From contig CAITYF010000246.1 of assembly GCA_903896545.1 (NCBI GenBank), positions 1-64,000 of the forward strand: 64,000 nt of DNA, given 5' to 3'. Numbering within the stretch: position 1 is the stretch's first letter; each line of letters starts with the position of its first letter. This document shows, one piece after another, positions 36,463-45,414 of the stretch. The translations under genes were made by a program, and so were the position numbers. The notes below the pieces were generated by a model. That model was not told the origin of the DNA. It ran no database searches and saw only the letters and a list, made by a program, of their open reading frames with translations. The DNA is from an uncultured Myxococcales bacterium (GTDB lineage Bacteria > Myxococcota_A > UBA9042).

Positions 36463-38475
36463 ATGCCGCTTCCACGCATTCGCCAACCGCTTCTGCTGCG
36501 CCGCCCTCTGCGGTTCGCGCTCGTGTTGACGGTGTTGGTTGCGAACGTGGCGTGCCGTCCTCAAGCGGCGCCACCGGTGTCCCAAGCCTTGGAAACACCC
36601 GGATTTGGCCCCCACGACGCGCCAGTCGAACTTCTGGCTTTTGTCGACTGGGAATGCCCGTATAGCCGCAACGACGGCGCGATCTTGAGCGCGTTGGCGA
36701 CGCAGTTCCCGCAGCAACTTCAGATTCGCGTGCTGCATTTCCCCCTGGACATGCACGCGAACGGCCTGATTCTGGCGCGTGGGGCCGTGGCAGCAGCGCA
36801 GCAGAACGCGTTTGCGGCATTTTGGACGAAGTGGCTGAAGCCTGACGTTGCGGCGTCGCGCGACGCGTTGATCGCGTGGTCGGTGGAGGCGGGGCTGGAT
36901 CCCAAGGCGTTCCTCGCGGCGCTGGACAGCGCTGGGACACTGAGCCGTGTGGCGCGCGACGCAGCGATTGGACACGCGCTGGGCGTGACGGGAACACCGA
37001 GTTTCCTCGTTAACGGCACGCTGCTGGTCGGACAGAAGACCCAGAACGAGCTAATCGCGGCCGTGCAAAAGGAGATCGACGCCACGACGATCCTGCACAA
37101 TGCAGGCGCAGAACCGAGCAAGCTCGTGCACGCCCGGGTCGCGCAGAACGCGCCGGGACTGGCGGCCGCGTATGCAAAGTACGTCGAGGGGGCCGAGCCG
37201 GCACCAGCGCAGCCCGTCCCCGTCGTGACTCAAAAACGTGCCGCGAGCGGCGTTGCCGACGCGCAGGTTCGCTCGGCACCGCTGGAGGGCAACTTCGGCG
37301 GTCAGCGCGCCCTGCTTTTGCCCGCAGCCCCCACGGACAGTGACAACACAGTTTGGCGGGTCGTCGTGCGCGCGGACGACCCGCAGTTCGGCGCGACGGA
37401 CGCACCCGTGACCGTCGTGCTGTTTCTCGACCTGTTTGCGCAGGAATCGGCAACGCTCCTGCCGTGGCTCCTGCATCTGCCAACGCCGCAAGTCCGAGTC
37501 GTCGTGAAGCACTTGCCGCGCCCCGTTCACCCACTTGCGCAGGTCGTGGCGGAAGCCTTGGAAGCGGCGCGCGAGCAGGATCGATTTGCCGCCCTCCTGC
37601 AGAAGTTTGTCGATGCGCCGCAGCCGCTCACGCAAGCGTCGATTCTGGCGCTCAGCACACAAGTTGGGCTGGACGCCGGGCGCTTCAACGCGTCGCTCGC
37701 CGTGCATAGCGGCAAGGGGCGCGTCGATGCGGATATCGAGCAGGCTGCAGCGCTGGGCATCGGCGGTTTTGCCGCGCTGTACGTGAACGGCGTACGCGTG
37801 AACGCGCTGACCGAGGCGACCATTACGGCGGCCATTGCGCAACAAGCGGAAAAAGCTGCGGCGCTGCAAAAGACGGGCGTTGCCAGCGCGGCGATCTACA
37901 AGACGCTGACCGCCAACGGCAAGCTGCTGGACGCGCTGGCACCGGAGCCGCACACGTTCGACCTGACGCACGCGGCGATGCAAGGCCTACCGAGCGCGCC
38001 ACTGGAAGTGGTCGTTTTCGCTGATTTCCAGTGTCCATTCAGCGCGCGTCTCTGGCCGCACCTGCGCAAGTTGGACCAGGAACTGCCCGGTCGCCTGAAG
38101 ATCGCGTGGCTCGATTTTCCGCAGACAACCGTGCATCCACTGGCCGAACAGCTCGCCGAAGCGGGTCAGGAAGCGCGGAATCAGGGCAAATTCTGGCCAT
38201 TTGTGGAAGCGCTGGCCAAGCGCGTCGACAGGCTCGATGATCAGACGCTCGTGCAAGCGGCAAAGGAAGCCGGGCTGCAGGAGAAGGCGCTGAAGAAGGC
38301 GCTGACGCAGCACCAGTGGACGAACGCGGTTCAGGCGCAACGCGCGCAAGGTGAGGCGGCGGGAGTGAAAGCGACGCCGACGGTGTTTCTGGACGGCCAC
38401 CTGTTCCAGCCGAGCAATGGCATTTCTGCAGACACGTTGCGACCCGCGATTCGCCGCCTGTTGGCGACGCACTGA
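36463..38475 (+). CDS. Lipoprotein with three tandem DsbA-like folds
   Basis: The protein has 670 residues. Signal peptide ends VANVAC (lipobox, Cys31). Three thioredoxin/DsbA-like (Thioredoxin_4-type) domains follow. Domain 1, about 45-210, has VDWECPYS with Cys65 and the cis-Pro loop GTPSFLVNG. Domain 2, about 300-460, has the active site replaced by LDLFAQES and loop GGFAALYVNG, so it lacks both Cys. Domain 3, about 500-665, has ADFQCPFS with Cys524 and loop ATPTVFLDG. In domains 1 and 3 the second Cys of CxxC is Ser, so dithiol oxidation is unlikely; a mono-thiol, chaperone or binding role fits better. It is followed 9 bp later by a paralogue. Confidence 0.82.
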   Translation: MPLPRIRQPLLLRRPLRFALVLTVLVANVACRPQAAPPVSQALETPGFGPHDAPVELLAFVDWECPYSRNDGAILSALATQFPQQLQIRVLHFPLDMHANGLILARGAVAAAQQNAFAAFWTKWLKPDVAASRDALIAWSVEAGLDPKAFLAALDSAGTLSRVARDAAIGHALGVTGTPSFLVNGTLLVGQKTQNELIAAVQKEIDATTILHNAGAEPSKLVHARVAQNAPGLAAAYAKYVEGAEPAPAQPVPVVTQKRAASGVADAQVRSAPLEGNFGGQRALLLPAAPTDSDNTVWRVVVRADDPQFGATDAPVTVVLFLDLFAQESATLLPWLLHLPTPQVRVVVKHLPRPVHPLAQVVAEALEAAREQDRFAALLQKFVDAPQPLTQASILALSTQVGLDAGRFNASLAVHSGKGRVDADIEQAAALGIGGFAALYVNGVRVNALTEATITAAIAQQAEKAAALQKTGVASAAIYKTLTANGKLLDALAPEPHTFDLTHAAMQGLPSAPLEVVVFADFQCPFSARLWPHLRKLDQELPGRLKIAWLDFPQTTVHPLAEQLAEAGQEARNQGKFWPFVEALAKRVDRLDDQTLVQAAKEAGLQEKALKKALTQHQWTNAVQAQRAQGEAAGVKATPTVFLDGHLFQPSNGISADTLRPAIRRLLATH

Positions 38476-38484
38476 GGAGGGGGA

Positions 38485-40356
38485 ATGAAGTCGCGTTTGC
38501 TTGCCCTGCTCCTGCTGACTACCCTGCTTCTACCGGGCAACGCGTGGGCGATCATGGCACGCAAGGTGCCAACGCTAGTCCGCGTGACGGTGCGAGTCTT
38601 TGTCGATCTGGAATGTCCGTACTCGCGTCAAGCCTGGCCGCGTTACCGGCAAGCAACTGACCCGTATTCTGGCGCGACGCTGGTCATTCAGCACCTGCCG
38701 CTGTCGGCGCATCCGCTCGCCATGACGGCAGCAGTCGCAGCGGTGGCAGCGCGCGCGCAGGGAAAAGAGGGAGCCTTTTTGGACGCGCTCTTTCAGGAAG
38801 CCAAGCCCGATGAAGCCGCGATTCAGCGGGCCGCGGCGGCCGCGCAGCTGGATCTAGCCTTGTTCGATGGAGCGCGCACCGACGCGAAACTGCAGTCGCA
38901 GGTCGTGATGGAGCAACAGTCGGCGCTGGCGCTGGGGATTCGCTCGACGCCGTCCGCGCTGGTTAACGGCGCGGGCCTTGGCGGCGTGCCACAGGTTGCG
39001 GTGCTTCAGCGGGCGATTCAGCGCGCACGGCGGCTGGCTGGCGCGCTGCCGCCATCGGCGGATTTTGAGCGCTTGGCGCTGGTGGCGAAGGACGCCGACT
39101 TCGTCCCCGCGCTCGATGCGGTGCGTAAGGCGCGGGCGTTGGCAAAGTCGGCGCAGCCATCCGGCATGCTCGCTGACCGTTGGCAGGTGACGGTGACCGA
39201 AAACGACCTGACTTTTGGCCAAGCGAACGCACCGCTGACGATTGTGCTGTTCGTAGATCCGGCGCGGACGGGGCAGTTGGGTGAGTTGGCGCGGCTGCTG
39301 CAATTGCAAGCCGAGGAAGCCAAGGCGGGGCGCGCCGACATCCGCGTGGTCGCGAAGTTGCTGCTGCCCGACACACGCGGTGCTTGGCAGAAAGGGACCT
39401 TGCCCGCGGCGCTGTGGCTGGCGGCGGCGGCGCTGGCTGCACCGCCCAAGGCGGCGTTGCTCCTGCGGGATCTGGCGCAAAAAGTGGCGACCGCTGCCGA
39501 TTTGGCGACGCACTCGGCGACGTTGGGGCTGGATGCCGCGGTTGTGCGCAAGAACGCGGACGCGCCCGCGGCGACGGCGTGGCTACAGCTTTCTGCGGAC
39601 TTGGCGCGGCGCACGGATGCCGTACCTGGCGCGATTTTCGTGAACGGTCGGCGCTGGCTGGGTCTGGCGGGCGATGATGCCCTCCACGCCGCGCTGGACG
39701 ACCTGCGCGCGGAGTGGAAAGCGCTGTCAGCCAAGCCCGCGACCAGCTATGCGGCGTTGGTGGCCGGTGGGCGGTACTTGCAAGATGTCGATCTGGATCT
39801 GGCGGCGGCGGAGACCTCGAACCCCTCCGACGTCGCGCCTGCCAACGGCAAGACCGGTCAGCCCGTCGCGCTTTTTGTCGACTTTCGCAGCCCGCACTCG
39901 CGCGCGGCGTTCTACATGCTGCGGCGGCTGGTGACGTCGAAGGACCTGGCGATTCGCCTGACGCTGGCGGTCATCCCGCATGGCGCTGAGCCGGGCCTCA
40001 CGCCTTCGGGCGCGGCGATCCTCGCGGCGACGCAGCTGGGCAAGGGACTGGAGCTGGCCGAAGCGCTCTTCAACGCTGACAAACCCGATGACTGGCCGAC
40101 GATTTTGGCGGCTGCTAAGAAATGCAAACTCGATCCTGCGACCTTGAAAAAAACGGTAGCATTGGAGCCGACGCAGACAGCGCTGCGTCAGGTCTGGCAA
40201 GCCCGGCAGGAACTCGACATGCGGGATGAACCCGCGATTTTCATCGGCAATCGGCCCTATCAGGGTCCGCTCGATGAGGCCCGTTTGGAGCGCGCAGTGC
40301 GCTACGTCCGCGATCAATCTTCCCCGCCGTCCGCGCCAGCGGGCAGCCAGCCATGA
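38485..40356 (+). CDS. Exported protein with three tandem DsbA-like folds, second copy
   Basis: The protein has 623 residues, with GGAGGGGGA before the ATG. A Sec signal ends GNAWA, with no lipobox. Domain 1 (about 35-190) has VDLECPYS with Cys44 and loop STPSALVNG. Domain 2 (about 230-400) has VDPARTG at the active site and loop VPGAIFVNG. Domain 3 (about 455-615) has VDFRSPHS, where Ser469 replaces the remaining Cys, and loop DEPAIFIGN. It thus keeps a single Cys of the six expected. It mirrors the lipoprotein before it in domain order and length; tandem duplication followed by loss of Cys is the simplest reading. The two probably act as an outer-membrane-bound and soluble pair. Confidence 0.8.
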   Translation: MKSRLLALLLLTTLLLPGNAWAIMARKVPTLVRVTVRVFVDLECPYSRQAWPRYRQATDPYSGATLVIQHLPLSAHPLAMTAAVAAVAARAQGKEGAFLDALFQEAKPDEAAIQRAAAAAQLDLALFDGARTDAKLQSQVVMEQQSALALGIRSTPSALVNGAGLGGVPQVAVLQRAIQRARRLAGALPPSADFERLALVAKDADFVPALDAVRKARALAKSAQPSGMLADRWQVTVTENDLTFGQANAPLTIVLFVDPARTGQLGELARLLQLQAEEAKAGRADIRVVAKLLLPDTRGAWQKGTLPAALWLAAAALAAPPKAALLLRDLAQKVATAADLATHSATLGLDAAVVRKNADAPAATAWLQLSADLARRTDAVPGAIFVNGRRWLGLAGDDALHAALDDLRAEWKALSAKPATSYAALVAGGRYLQDVDLDLAAAETSNPSDVAPANGKTGQPVALFVDFRSPHSRAAFYMLRRLVTSKDLAIRLTLAVIPHGAEPGLTPSGAAILAATQLGKGLELAEALFNADKPDDWPTILAAAKKCKLDPATLKKTVALEPTQTALRQVWQARQELDMRDEPAIFIGNRPYQGPLDEARLERAVRYVRDQSSPPSAPAGSQP

Positions 40357-40369
40357 GACTCCCCCATCC

Positions 40370-40813
40370 ATGAGCCTTCTCTACACAGAAACCCTGCGCG
40401 GCAGCTACTTCCTCGTTGAAACACCGGACGATGTCCGCACATGTGAAGTCGCTGTCAGTGTGAACTTGCCGCGGCCCAAAGGCATCGTGCACGAGGTCGA
40501 GGCCGAGATGACCGGCACGGCCAGTTTTGACCGTCTTTCCGACCACGCGCCGATTCGCGGCACGTTGCGCATGCGCTGGATTCGTCCGCGGCGCGTCGAC
40601 TACCAGTTCGCGTTTGAGACGCAGGATGGCCGCACGCTGCAGTTTCGCGGCGCCAAACATCCGAGTCTGTTGCGGCCGCTCTACACGGCGACAACGCTGT
40701 GGGGCACCGTTCACGATGGCGATCGGGCGATTGCGATGGTCAGTCTGCATTTTGATCTCCGCCGTGATCTCGTGGCGTTTCTGCAGAGTCTGGACCGCCA
40801 ACGCAGGGAGTGA
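40370..40813 (+). CDS. Conserved-looking small cytoplasmic protein, unknown
   Basis: The protein has 147 residues, starting 13 bp after the preceding stop. No signal peptide or membrane span. The chain is beta-rich with a regular strand pattern (SYFLVETPDDVRTCEVAVSVNLP, VDYQFAFETQDGRTLQFRG, TTLWGTVHDGDRAIAMVSLHFDL), compatible with a lipocalin/START-like or beta-barrel binding fold, and many Arg and Asp. It follows the thioredoxin-fold pair on the same strand. No family was recognised. Confidence 0.6.
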   Translation: MSLLYTETLRGSYFLVETPDDVRTCEVAVSVNLPRPKGIVHEVEAEMTGTASFDRLSDHAPIRGTLRMRWIRPRRVDYQFAFETQDGRTLQFRGAKHPSLLRPLYTATTLWGTVHDGDRAIAMVSLHFDLRRDLVAFLQSLDRQRRE

Positions 40814-40894
40814 GACCCGCGTGGGGTTGCCCCAAACCGTCACCTGAGGCACGCTAGGGCTCCCGGCCCCCCGTCCGGAAAGCTGGTGCGCGTC

Positions 40895-42112
40895 ATGGCC
40901 CTTCACCCCTCGCTTCGCGGCACGAACGCGCAAGCCTCACCGATTCGTCGTCTCTCGCCGTACGCGGATGCCGCCAAGGCCCGCGGAATGCGGGTGTTTC
41001 ATCTGAACATTGGCCAGCCGGATATTCCGACGCCGCCGCGGATGCTCGATGCCTACAAGCACTTTGACGACAAGGTGCTGGCCTACGGTGCGTCCGAGGG
41101 TAGCGCGCCGTATCGCACGGCTTTGGCCAAGTATTACAACAGCCTGACACAGCCTTCGGCCATTGCAGCGGTGCAGCCGTCGCAGGTGCTGGTGACGGTC
41201 GGTGGCTCGGAAGCCCTGCAGTTCGCGATCGCTGCCACGTGCGACGTAGGCGATGAAATCCTTGTCGCCGAGCCGTACTACCCGAACTACAAAGGCTTCG
41301 CCCAGATTCTCGGCGTCCAAACGCGCGCGATCACGACTTCCGCGACAGACGGCTTTGCCCTCAGCGCCGACCAAGTCCGTGCCGCGATTGGTCCCAAGAC
41401 CCGCGCGCTCATCATTTCGAGCCCCGGCAACCCAACGGGCGCGGTGCTCGGCGCAGAGAACCTCCGCGCAATCGGCGAGGTCTGCCGTGACGCCGGCGTC
41501 TTCCTCGTCAGCGACGAGGTCTACCGCGATTTTGTCTACGACGGCAGCGGTCGCGCACCTTCGGTGCTTTGGCAAGCCGGCTTGGAATCCAACGCAATCC
41601 TGATCGACTCCGTCTCCAAGCGCTACTCCGCTTGCGGCGCGCGCGTCGGCTGCTTGGTCACGCGGAACGCGGAAATTTACGCAGCCGCGCTGAAGTTCGC
41701 GCAGACGCGGCTCTCGCCGCCGGTCATTGATCAGTTCGCCGCGCTGGCCGCCTTGGACACGCCGCAGTCGGAGACGGACGCGCACATCGCCGACTACAAG
41801 CGCCGACGCGACGCTTTGGTGGCTGGACTTTGCGCCATTCCGGGCGTGCGCGCGGAGACGCCAGCGGGCGCGTTCTACCTCATCGTCGAGTTGCCCGTTC
41901 CCGACGCCGAGAAGTTCTGCATTTGGCTCCTGGAACAGTTCCAGTTGGACGGCGAAACCGTGATGTTCGCGCCGGCTGACGGCTTCTACGCAACGCCGGG
42001 GCTGGGCAAGAACCAGGTGCGCGCGGCGTACGTGTTGGAAGTGCCCAAGCTCGTGCGCGCGTGTGAAGTGCTGCGGGCGGCGCTCGCGGCGTATCCGGAA
42101 CGTTTGAAGTAG
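40895..42112 (+). CDS. Class I/II pyridoxal-phosphate aminotransferase
   Basis: The protein has 405 residues from the ATG at 40895; a GTG at 40886 is also possible. It is a fold-type I enzyme of the aspartate aminotransferase group that moves amino groups between an amino acid and a 2-oxo acid. Motifs: NIGQPDIPTP, YGASEGSAPYRTALA, VTVGGSEALQFA, AEPYYPNY, SSPGNPTGAVL, DEVYRDFVYDG, and the PLP-binding SVSKRYSACGARVG with Lys242. The substrate-Arg region near QVRAAYVLE is present. Substrate is not readable; aspartate, alanine or aromatic aminotransferase are all possible. It ends 6 bp from the convergent DedA gene. Confidence 0.9.
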   Translation: MALHPSLRGTNAQASPIRRLSPYADAAKARGMRVFHLNIGQPDIPTPPRMLDAYKHFDDKVLAYGASEGSAPYRTALAKYYNSLTQPSAIAAVQPSQVLVTVGGSEALQFAIAATCDVGDEILVAEPYYPNYKGFAQILGVQTRAITTSATDGFALSADQVRAAIGPKTRALIISSPGNPTGAVLGAENLRAIGEVCRDAGVFLVSDEVYRDFVYDGSGRAPSVLWQAGLESNAILIDSVSKRYSACGARVGCLVTRNAEIYAAALKFAQTRLSPPVIDQFAALAALDTPQSETDAHIADYKRRRDALVAGLCAIPGVRAETPAGAFYLIVELPVPDAEKFCIWLLEQFQLDGETVMFAPADGFYATPGLGKNQVRAAYVLEVPKLVRACEVLRAALAAYPERLK

Positions 42113-42118
42113 CCAGCG

Positions 42119-42775
42119 TTACGCGGCTTCCTGCGCCTTCTTGCGGCGTTTCCACGCCCAGCGCGCCAGCAACAACGCGCCAATCGATAACAGCGAAATT
42201 AGCACGCCATTCTCCGCGCGCCGGGCTTTTTCAAGCACGTTGTCGAACTCGGCGCCCCAGTACCAGGACGACGCGACCAAGGCTGGAACGCTCAGGAGCG
42301 CGGCAAGACCGTCGTAGAAGAGAAAGGTGCGAAACGGGATTTCCAGGACGCCGCTTGAAAAGAAGACGACCGACCGCAGTCCAGGCGTAAATCGGGCGGT
42401 GAACAGCACTTTTGGCCCGTGGCTCTTCAGGAACTCCTCGGTTTGCTCCAAGCGCCCGTGGCCCAGAATGTACGAAAACGGCCGGACATTGCGCAGGCGC
42501 TCGCCAAAACGGCGGCCCAGCATGAACATCGTGGAATCGCCGATCAGCACGCCAGCCAGGCCAATCAGCAGTGAAGCGATGATGTGCACGTGCGGACGCG
42601 GTGTACCGTCCGGCATGGGCCGGTAGGTCAGGTAGCCGCAGATCAGCAGCGTGATGTCCTCGGGCACCGGCAGGCCAAAACCGCAGAGGAGGAGCACGCC
42701 AAAGCAGACGCTGTAGATGGTGAGGCCGTCAAATGCGGTGAGCCAGTCGCGCAAACCGATGAGCAGGTGTTCCAT
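42119..42775 (-). CDS. DedA-family membrane protein
   Basis: The protein has 218 residues with four to five membrane helices. DedA/SNARE-associated proteins are thought to flip undecaprenyl phosphate or phospholipids. Signatures seen: GFGLPVPEDITLLICGYL near the N-terminus, GDSTMFMLGRRFGERL, and the conserved FTARFTPGLRSVVFFSSGVLEIPFRTFLFYD with the essential acidic/basic residues of the re-entrant loop. It ends with a basic Arg/Lys tail. Fits polyprenyl-linked envelope work alongside the Dpm1-like and GT-C-like proteins of the window. Confidence 0.9.
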   Translation of the reverse strand: MEHLLIGLRDWLTAFDGLTIYSVCFGVLLLCGFGLPVPEDITLLICGYLTYRPMPDGTPRPHVHIIASLLIGLAGVLIGDSTMFMLGRRFGERLRNVRPFSYILGHGRLEQTEEFLKSHGPKVLFTARFTPGLRSVVFFSSGVLEIPFRTFLFYDGLAALLSVPALVASSWYWGAEFDNVLEKARRAENGVLISLLSIGALLLARWAWKRRKKAQEAA

Positions 42776-42790
42776 GCAATGCCTTTTTGT

Positions 42791-43531
42791 TCAGCGCGCT
42801 GCCAGACGTTCGCGGATGCGCTTGGCCGCCTTGCGTGCCCACGCGCGGACAAAACTGGGCTGGGACAAGTTAAGCCACGAACCCGTTTTGGCGAGAAACG
42901 CCGCGTCCTCGGCCGTGCCAATCGTGCCGAAGAGGTCCATCGCGGCGTCGAGCATGTGCGGCGCGGGATAATCGGCGAGTCGTTTCAACCGTGCGTGGAA
43001 TTCCGGCAGCGGCTTGCGCGCGAGGCTGTCGGCGGAACCTTGGCGCACGTAGCTGTCGTCGTCGATGAGGCCGGAAAAGAGGGCGTCAACGACTTCCGGG
43101 CCTTCAAAACCGTGGAGCGCACGCACCGCACGCATGCGGATTTCCCAACTTTTTGCCTGCGCGGCGTCGAGCACGGCCTCTTTGGCCTCGTTGCTATCGG
43201 GCCAGGACTCCAGCGCGCCAACAGCCGAGGCACGCACCCGCTTCTCGTCGTCGCGCGCCAGAATCAGAAGCGCTGCCAGCGCCGCATCGCCCAGCCAGGC
43301 ACCGAGCAAGTCCGCGGTCAACTCGCGCAGCACGTCGTCGGTCGAGTGCGCCAGTTCCAGAAAGCGCGGCTCCAGCTCCAAAAGCCCATCCCGGTGGACT
43401 TGCCAATCGTGCGGCCGCCTGCCGTGAACGGAGTCGGTCGCGAGAATTTGCGTCACACGGCGCAGGCCACGCGCGCAGACGTCAGGATCCGCACTGCGGA
43501 CTTCACGAAGGATGGTGGCGTGAGCAGACAT
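42791..43531 (-). CDS. HEAT-repeat protein
   Basis: The protein has 246 residues from the ATG at 43531. Four to five HEAT-type helical pairs are visible: AHSTDDVLRELTADLLGAWLGDAALAALLILARDD, KRVRASAVGALESWPD, KSWEIRMRAVRALHGFEGPEVVDALFSGLIDD, SYVRQGSADSLARKPLPEF. Such solenoids bind proteins or chromophores; here there is no lyase partner motif. No signal peptide. It lies 15 bp upstream of the DedA gene on the same strand. A longer frame to 44089 overlaps the permease gene and is not supported. Confidence 0.78.
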   Translation of the reverse strand: MSAHATILREVRSADPDVCARGLRRVTQILATDSVHGRRPHDWQVHRDGLLELEPRFLELAHSTDDVLRELTADLLGAWLGDAALAALLILARDDEKRVRASAVGALESWPDSNEAKEAVLDAAQAKSWEIRMRAVRALHGFEGPEVVDALFSGLIDDDSYVRQGSADSLARKPLPEFHARLKRLADYPAPHMLDAAMDLFGTIGTAEDAAFLAKTGSWLNLSQPSFVRAWARKAAKRIRERLAAR

Positions 43532-43599
43532 GGCACCTTGGCGTCGGAAGAGCGCCGACACGCGCGAGTGTAGCGCGAAAGGTGCGTGGGGCGGTAGGG

Positions 43600-45036
43600 T
43601 CAGCGCGACGTGTCGAGGATCGGCGGGTGAAAATGCCCGCGCCGAAACGCGAACCAGTAGATCGTGAGCCAGAGGCAGCAGCCGGCAAACGCGTAGCCAG
43701 CGAGTTGATTGGGCGGCAGCACAAAAAGGATGAGCACACCAACGACCCAGAGCATCGCCGCCACGTTCACTGCGGGCGACCACCGACCGAGATCCCACGG
43801 GCCACGGCGATGCCAGCGACCGTCGCGCCTCGCGCGCCAGCCCAGCCAGATCGGCAAGCCGTAGGAGGCGTAAAGCGCAATCGTCGATAGCGCCACCATC
43901 GCCGCGTAGGCGTCGGCCCAGAGCGCGACAACGAAAGCCATGCCCACGCTCAGCCAGATCGCCACATGTGGGCTCTGGAAGCGCGGCGACACGCGGGCGA
44001 TCGATGTCGAAAATGGCACGCCACCGTCGCGGGCAAAAGCGAAGAGCATGCGCGAGTTGGACGTGACGGAGCCAAGTCCGCAAAACCACATCGCCGCCAT
44101 CGCGATCCAGATCAAGGCACCGCCGAGCGCGTCACCCAAGCTGGTCTGCAAGATGAAGATGAACGGGTTTGCCGCCTTGCGCGTGGCTTCCGCGTCGCCA
44201 ATGGCGAGGGTCACAGCGCACAGCAGCAAGCTACCGGCAATCGCGCTCACCAGCACAGCCAGGACGATGCCACGCGGGGCGTTGCGCGACGGATCGACGG
44301 TCTCTTCTGTGACGTGCGCGCTCGCGTCGTAGCCGGTGTAGGTCCATTGCGCCTGCAGCAGGCCGATCGCAAAGCCCCAGCCGTAGCCGCGCGCGTCCTG
44401 CGTCCAGTGCGTCAGCAGGAATCCCAAGGGCTTGTGCGGCGCAAGCACGGCCAGCGCCACGACGATGGCAAGGACGCCCAGCAAGTGGACCCAAGCAGAG
44501 AGCCAATTGAGAACGTTGACGACACGCACGCCGAGGTGATTCAGGGCGCCGTGGGCGAGCAGCAGCACCGCGCAAACTTGCAGCTTCGTGCCGCGATCGT
44601 CGGGAAGACCGAGCATGGATGTCAGGAATTCTGCCAAGCCGAAGTCAATACCCGCCGTGATCGCGAATTGCCCAATCGTGTTCAACCACGCGGTCGCAAA
44701 GCCCCAGCCGGGACCGCCCAGCAGCGTCGCCCAGTGGTACAGCGCGCCGGCGGTGGGAAAGCTCGATGCCAGTTGCGCCAGACTCAGCGCGACGGGCAGC
44801 GTTCCCAGCGTCACCAGCCACCAACCCAGCGACATGACGAGCGGACCGCCGTTGAGCAAGCCGTGACCGTAGAGCGTAACAGCGCCGGTAAGGACGGAAA
44901 TAATGGAGAAAGACAGGGCAAAATTGCCAAACGCGCCAAAACTGCGGCGCAACTCCTGCGCGTAGCCCAAAGCGCGCAACGCGGCGGCATCCTGTTCGGC
45001 TTGAGAAAGCGCGTCTGCGTCGGGCGAAGGTGGCAC
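43600..45036 (-). CDS. Amino-acid/polyamine permease (APC superfamily)
   Basis: The protein has 478 residues from the GTG at 45036, which has AGGAG 6 nt upstream; the longer ATG frame to 45171 would run through a perfect hairpin and is rejected. About twelve transmembrane helices. The first one carries the APC signature (SFGAFGNFALSFSIISVLTGAVTLYGHGL), and TYTGYDASAHVTEETVDPSRNAPRGIV is the conserved helix-6/loop segment of the eukaryotic-type amino-acid transporter (GABA permease/BAT1-like) group, with SNSRMLFAFARDGGVP later. It imports an amino acid or GABA-like compound, probably with protons. The gene 3' of the isoaspartyl dipeptidase suggests aspartate or peptide-derived substrates. It has a ~330-nt structured leader. 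Confidence 0.9.
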   Translation of the reverse strand: MPPSPDADALSQAEQDAAALRALGYAQELRRSFGAFGNFALSFSIISVLTGAVTLYGHGLLNGGPLVMSLGWWLVTLGTLPVALSLAQLASSFPTAGALYHWATLLGGPGWGFATAWLNTIGQFAITAGIDFGLAEFLTSMLGLPDDRGTKLQVCAVLLLAHGALNHLGVRVVNVLNWLSAWVHLLGVLAIVVALAVLAPHKPLGFLLTHWTQDARGYGWGFAIGLLQAQWTYTGYDASAHVTEETVDPSRNAPRGIVLAVLVSAIAGSLLLCAVTLAIGDAEATRKAANPFIFILQTSLGDALGGALIWIAMAAMWFCGLGSVTSNSRMLFAFARDGGVPFSTSIARVSPRFQSPHVAIWLSVGMAFVVALWADAYAAMVALSTIALYASYGLPIWLGWRARRDGRWHRRGPWDLGRWSPAVNVAAMLWVVGVLILFVLPPNQLAGYAFAGCCLWLTIYWFAFRRGHFHPPILDTSR

Positions 45037-45133
45037 GGCAACTCCTGAAGAAGTCGCGAGCGTGCCGCAAGTGGCGATCGACAACAAACGACAAACGGGT
45101 GACGCAGTGGAATGTTCGGGAGAACCGCACCGA

Positions 45134-45170
45134 TGAAACGCCGGCCAGTGTGGGACTGGCCGGCGTTTCA
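45134..45170. repeat. Perfect 16-bp hairpin in permease leader
   Basis: TGAAACGCCGGCCAGT (45134-45149) and its exact complement (45155-45170) flank a GTGGG loop. It lies about 100 bp before the permease GTG on the transcribed leader. No T-tract follows on either strand, so rho-independent termination is not assured; an RNA stability element, a protein site or the remnant of a small mobile repeat are alternatives. Confidence 0.75.
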
Positions 45171-45256
45171 CCGCAGAGCGACCGTGTGGGGCAGGTCACT
45201 CCGCCGCGTGATCGGGGCACGCAGCGCGAGATCGCGCACGCTCGAACGGGGAGCTG

Positions 45257-45364
45257 TGGCACGACCGGTTGATGGCGCACGGTGGGGCACGCGCCATCGA
45301 GTGGGAACCAGTGCACGTGGCGTGCCAACTTTCTAAGGATTTTCAAATTCGCGCACTGGCACGC
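45257..45364 (-). promoter_or_regulatory. Leader with mutually exclusive stems
   Basis: Segment B (45320-45327, GCGTGCCA on the plus strand) is complementary both to A (45357-45364, TGGCACGC, 8 bp) and to C (45257-45263, TGGCACG, 7 bp). The B-C stem can enclose GATGGCGC/GCGCCATC (45271-45278 and 45291-45298) and GGTT/AACC. In the minus-strand transcript the order is A, B, C, so A-B and B-C pairing compete, as in attenuators and riboswitch expression platforms. No known riboswitch class was recognised. Confidence 0.45.
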
Positions 45365-45375
45365 TTCATTTCGTC

Positions 45376-45381
45376 ACAATA
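45376..45381 (-). promoter_or_regulatory. Possible -10 box of permease promoter
   Basis: On the minus strand TATTGT (45381-45376) resembles a -10 hexamer. The sequence 17 nt upstream (GCGCAA) is a poor -35 box, as in activator-dependent promoters, and the heptamer array begins 10 bp further upstream. Transcription would start near 45369, making segment A the first bases of the leader. Confidence 0.4.
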
Positions 45382-45414
45382 GCGCATTTTCGTTCGAATT
45401 GCGCCGAGCGCGAC

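Noticed and set aside
43600-45171. Permease starting at ATG 45171
   Set aside because: This start would translate through the perfect hairpin; GTG 45036 has AGGAG at good spacing and begins just before the conserved fold.
45357-45373. TGGCACGC as a possible sigma-54 -24 box
   Set aside because: The -12 GC is absent at the required 10-nt distance; better explained as leader segment A.
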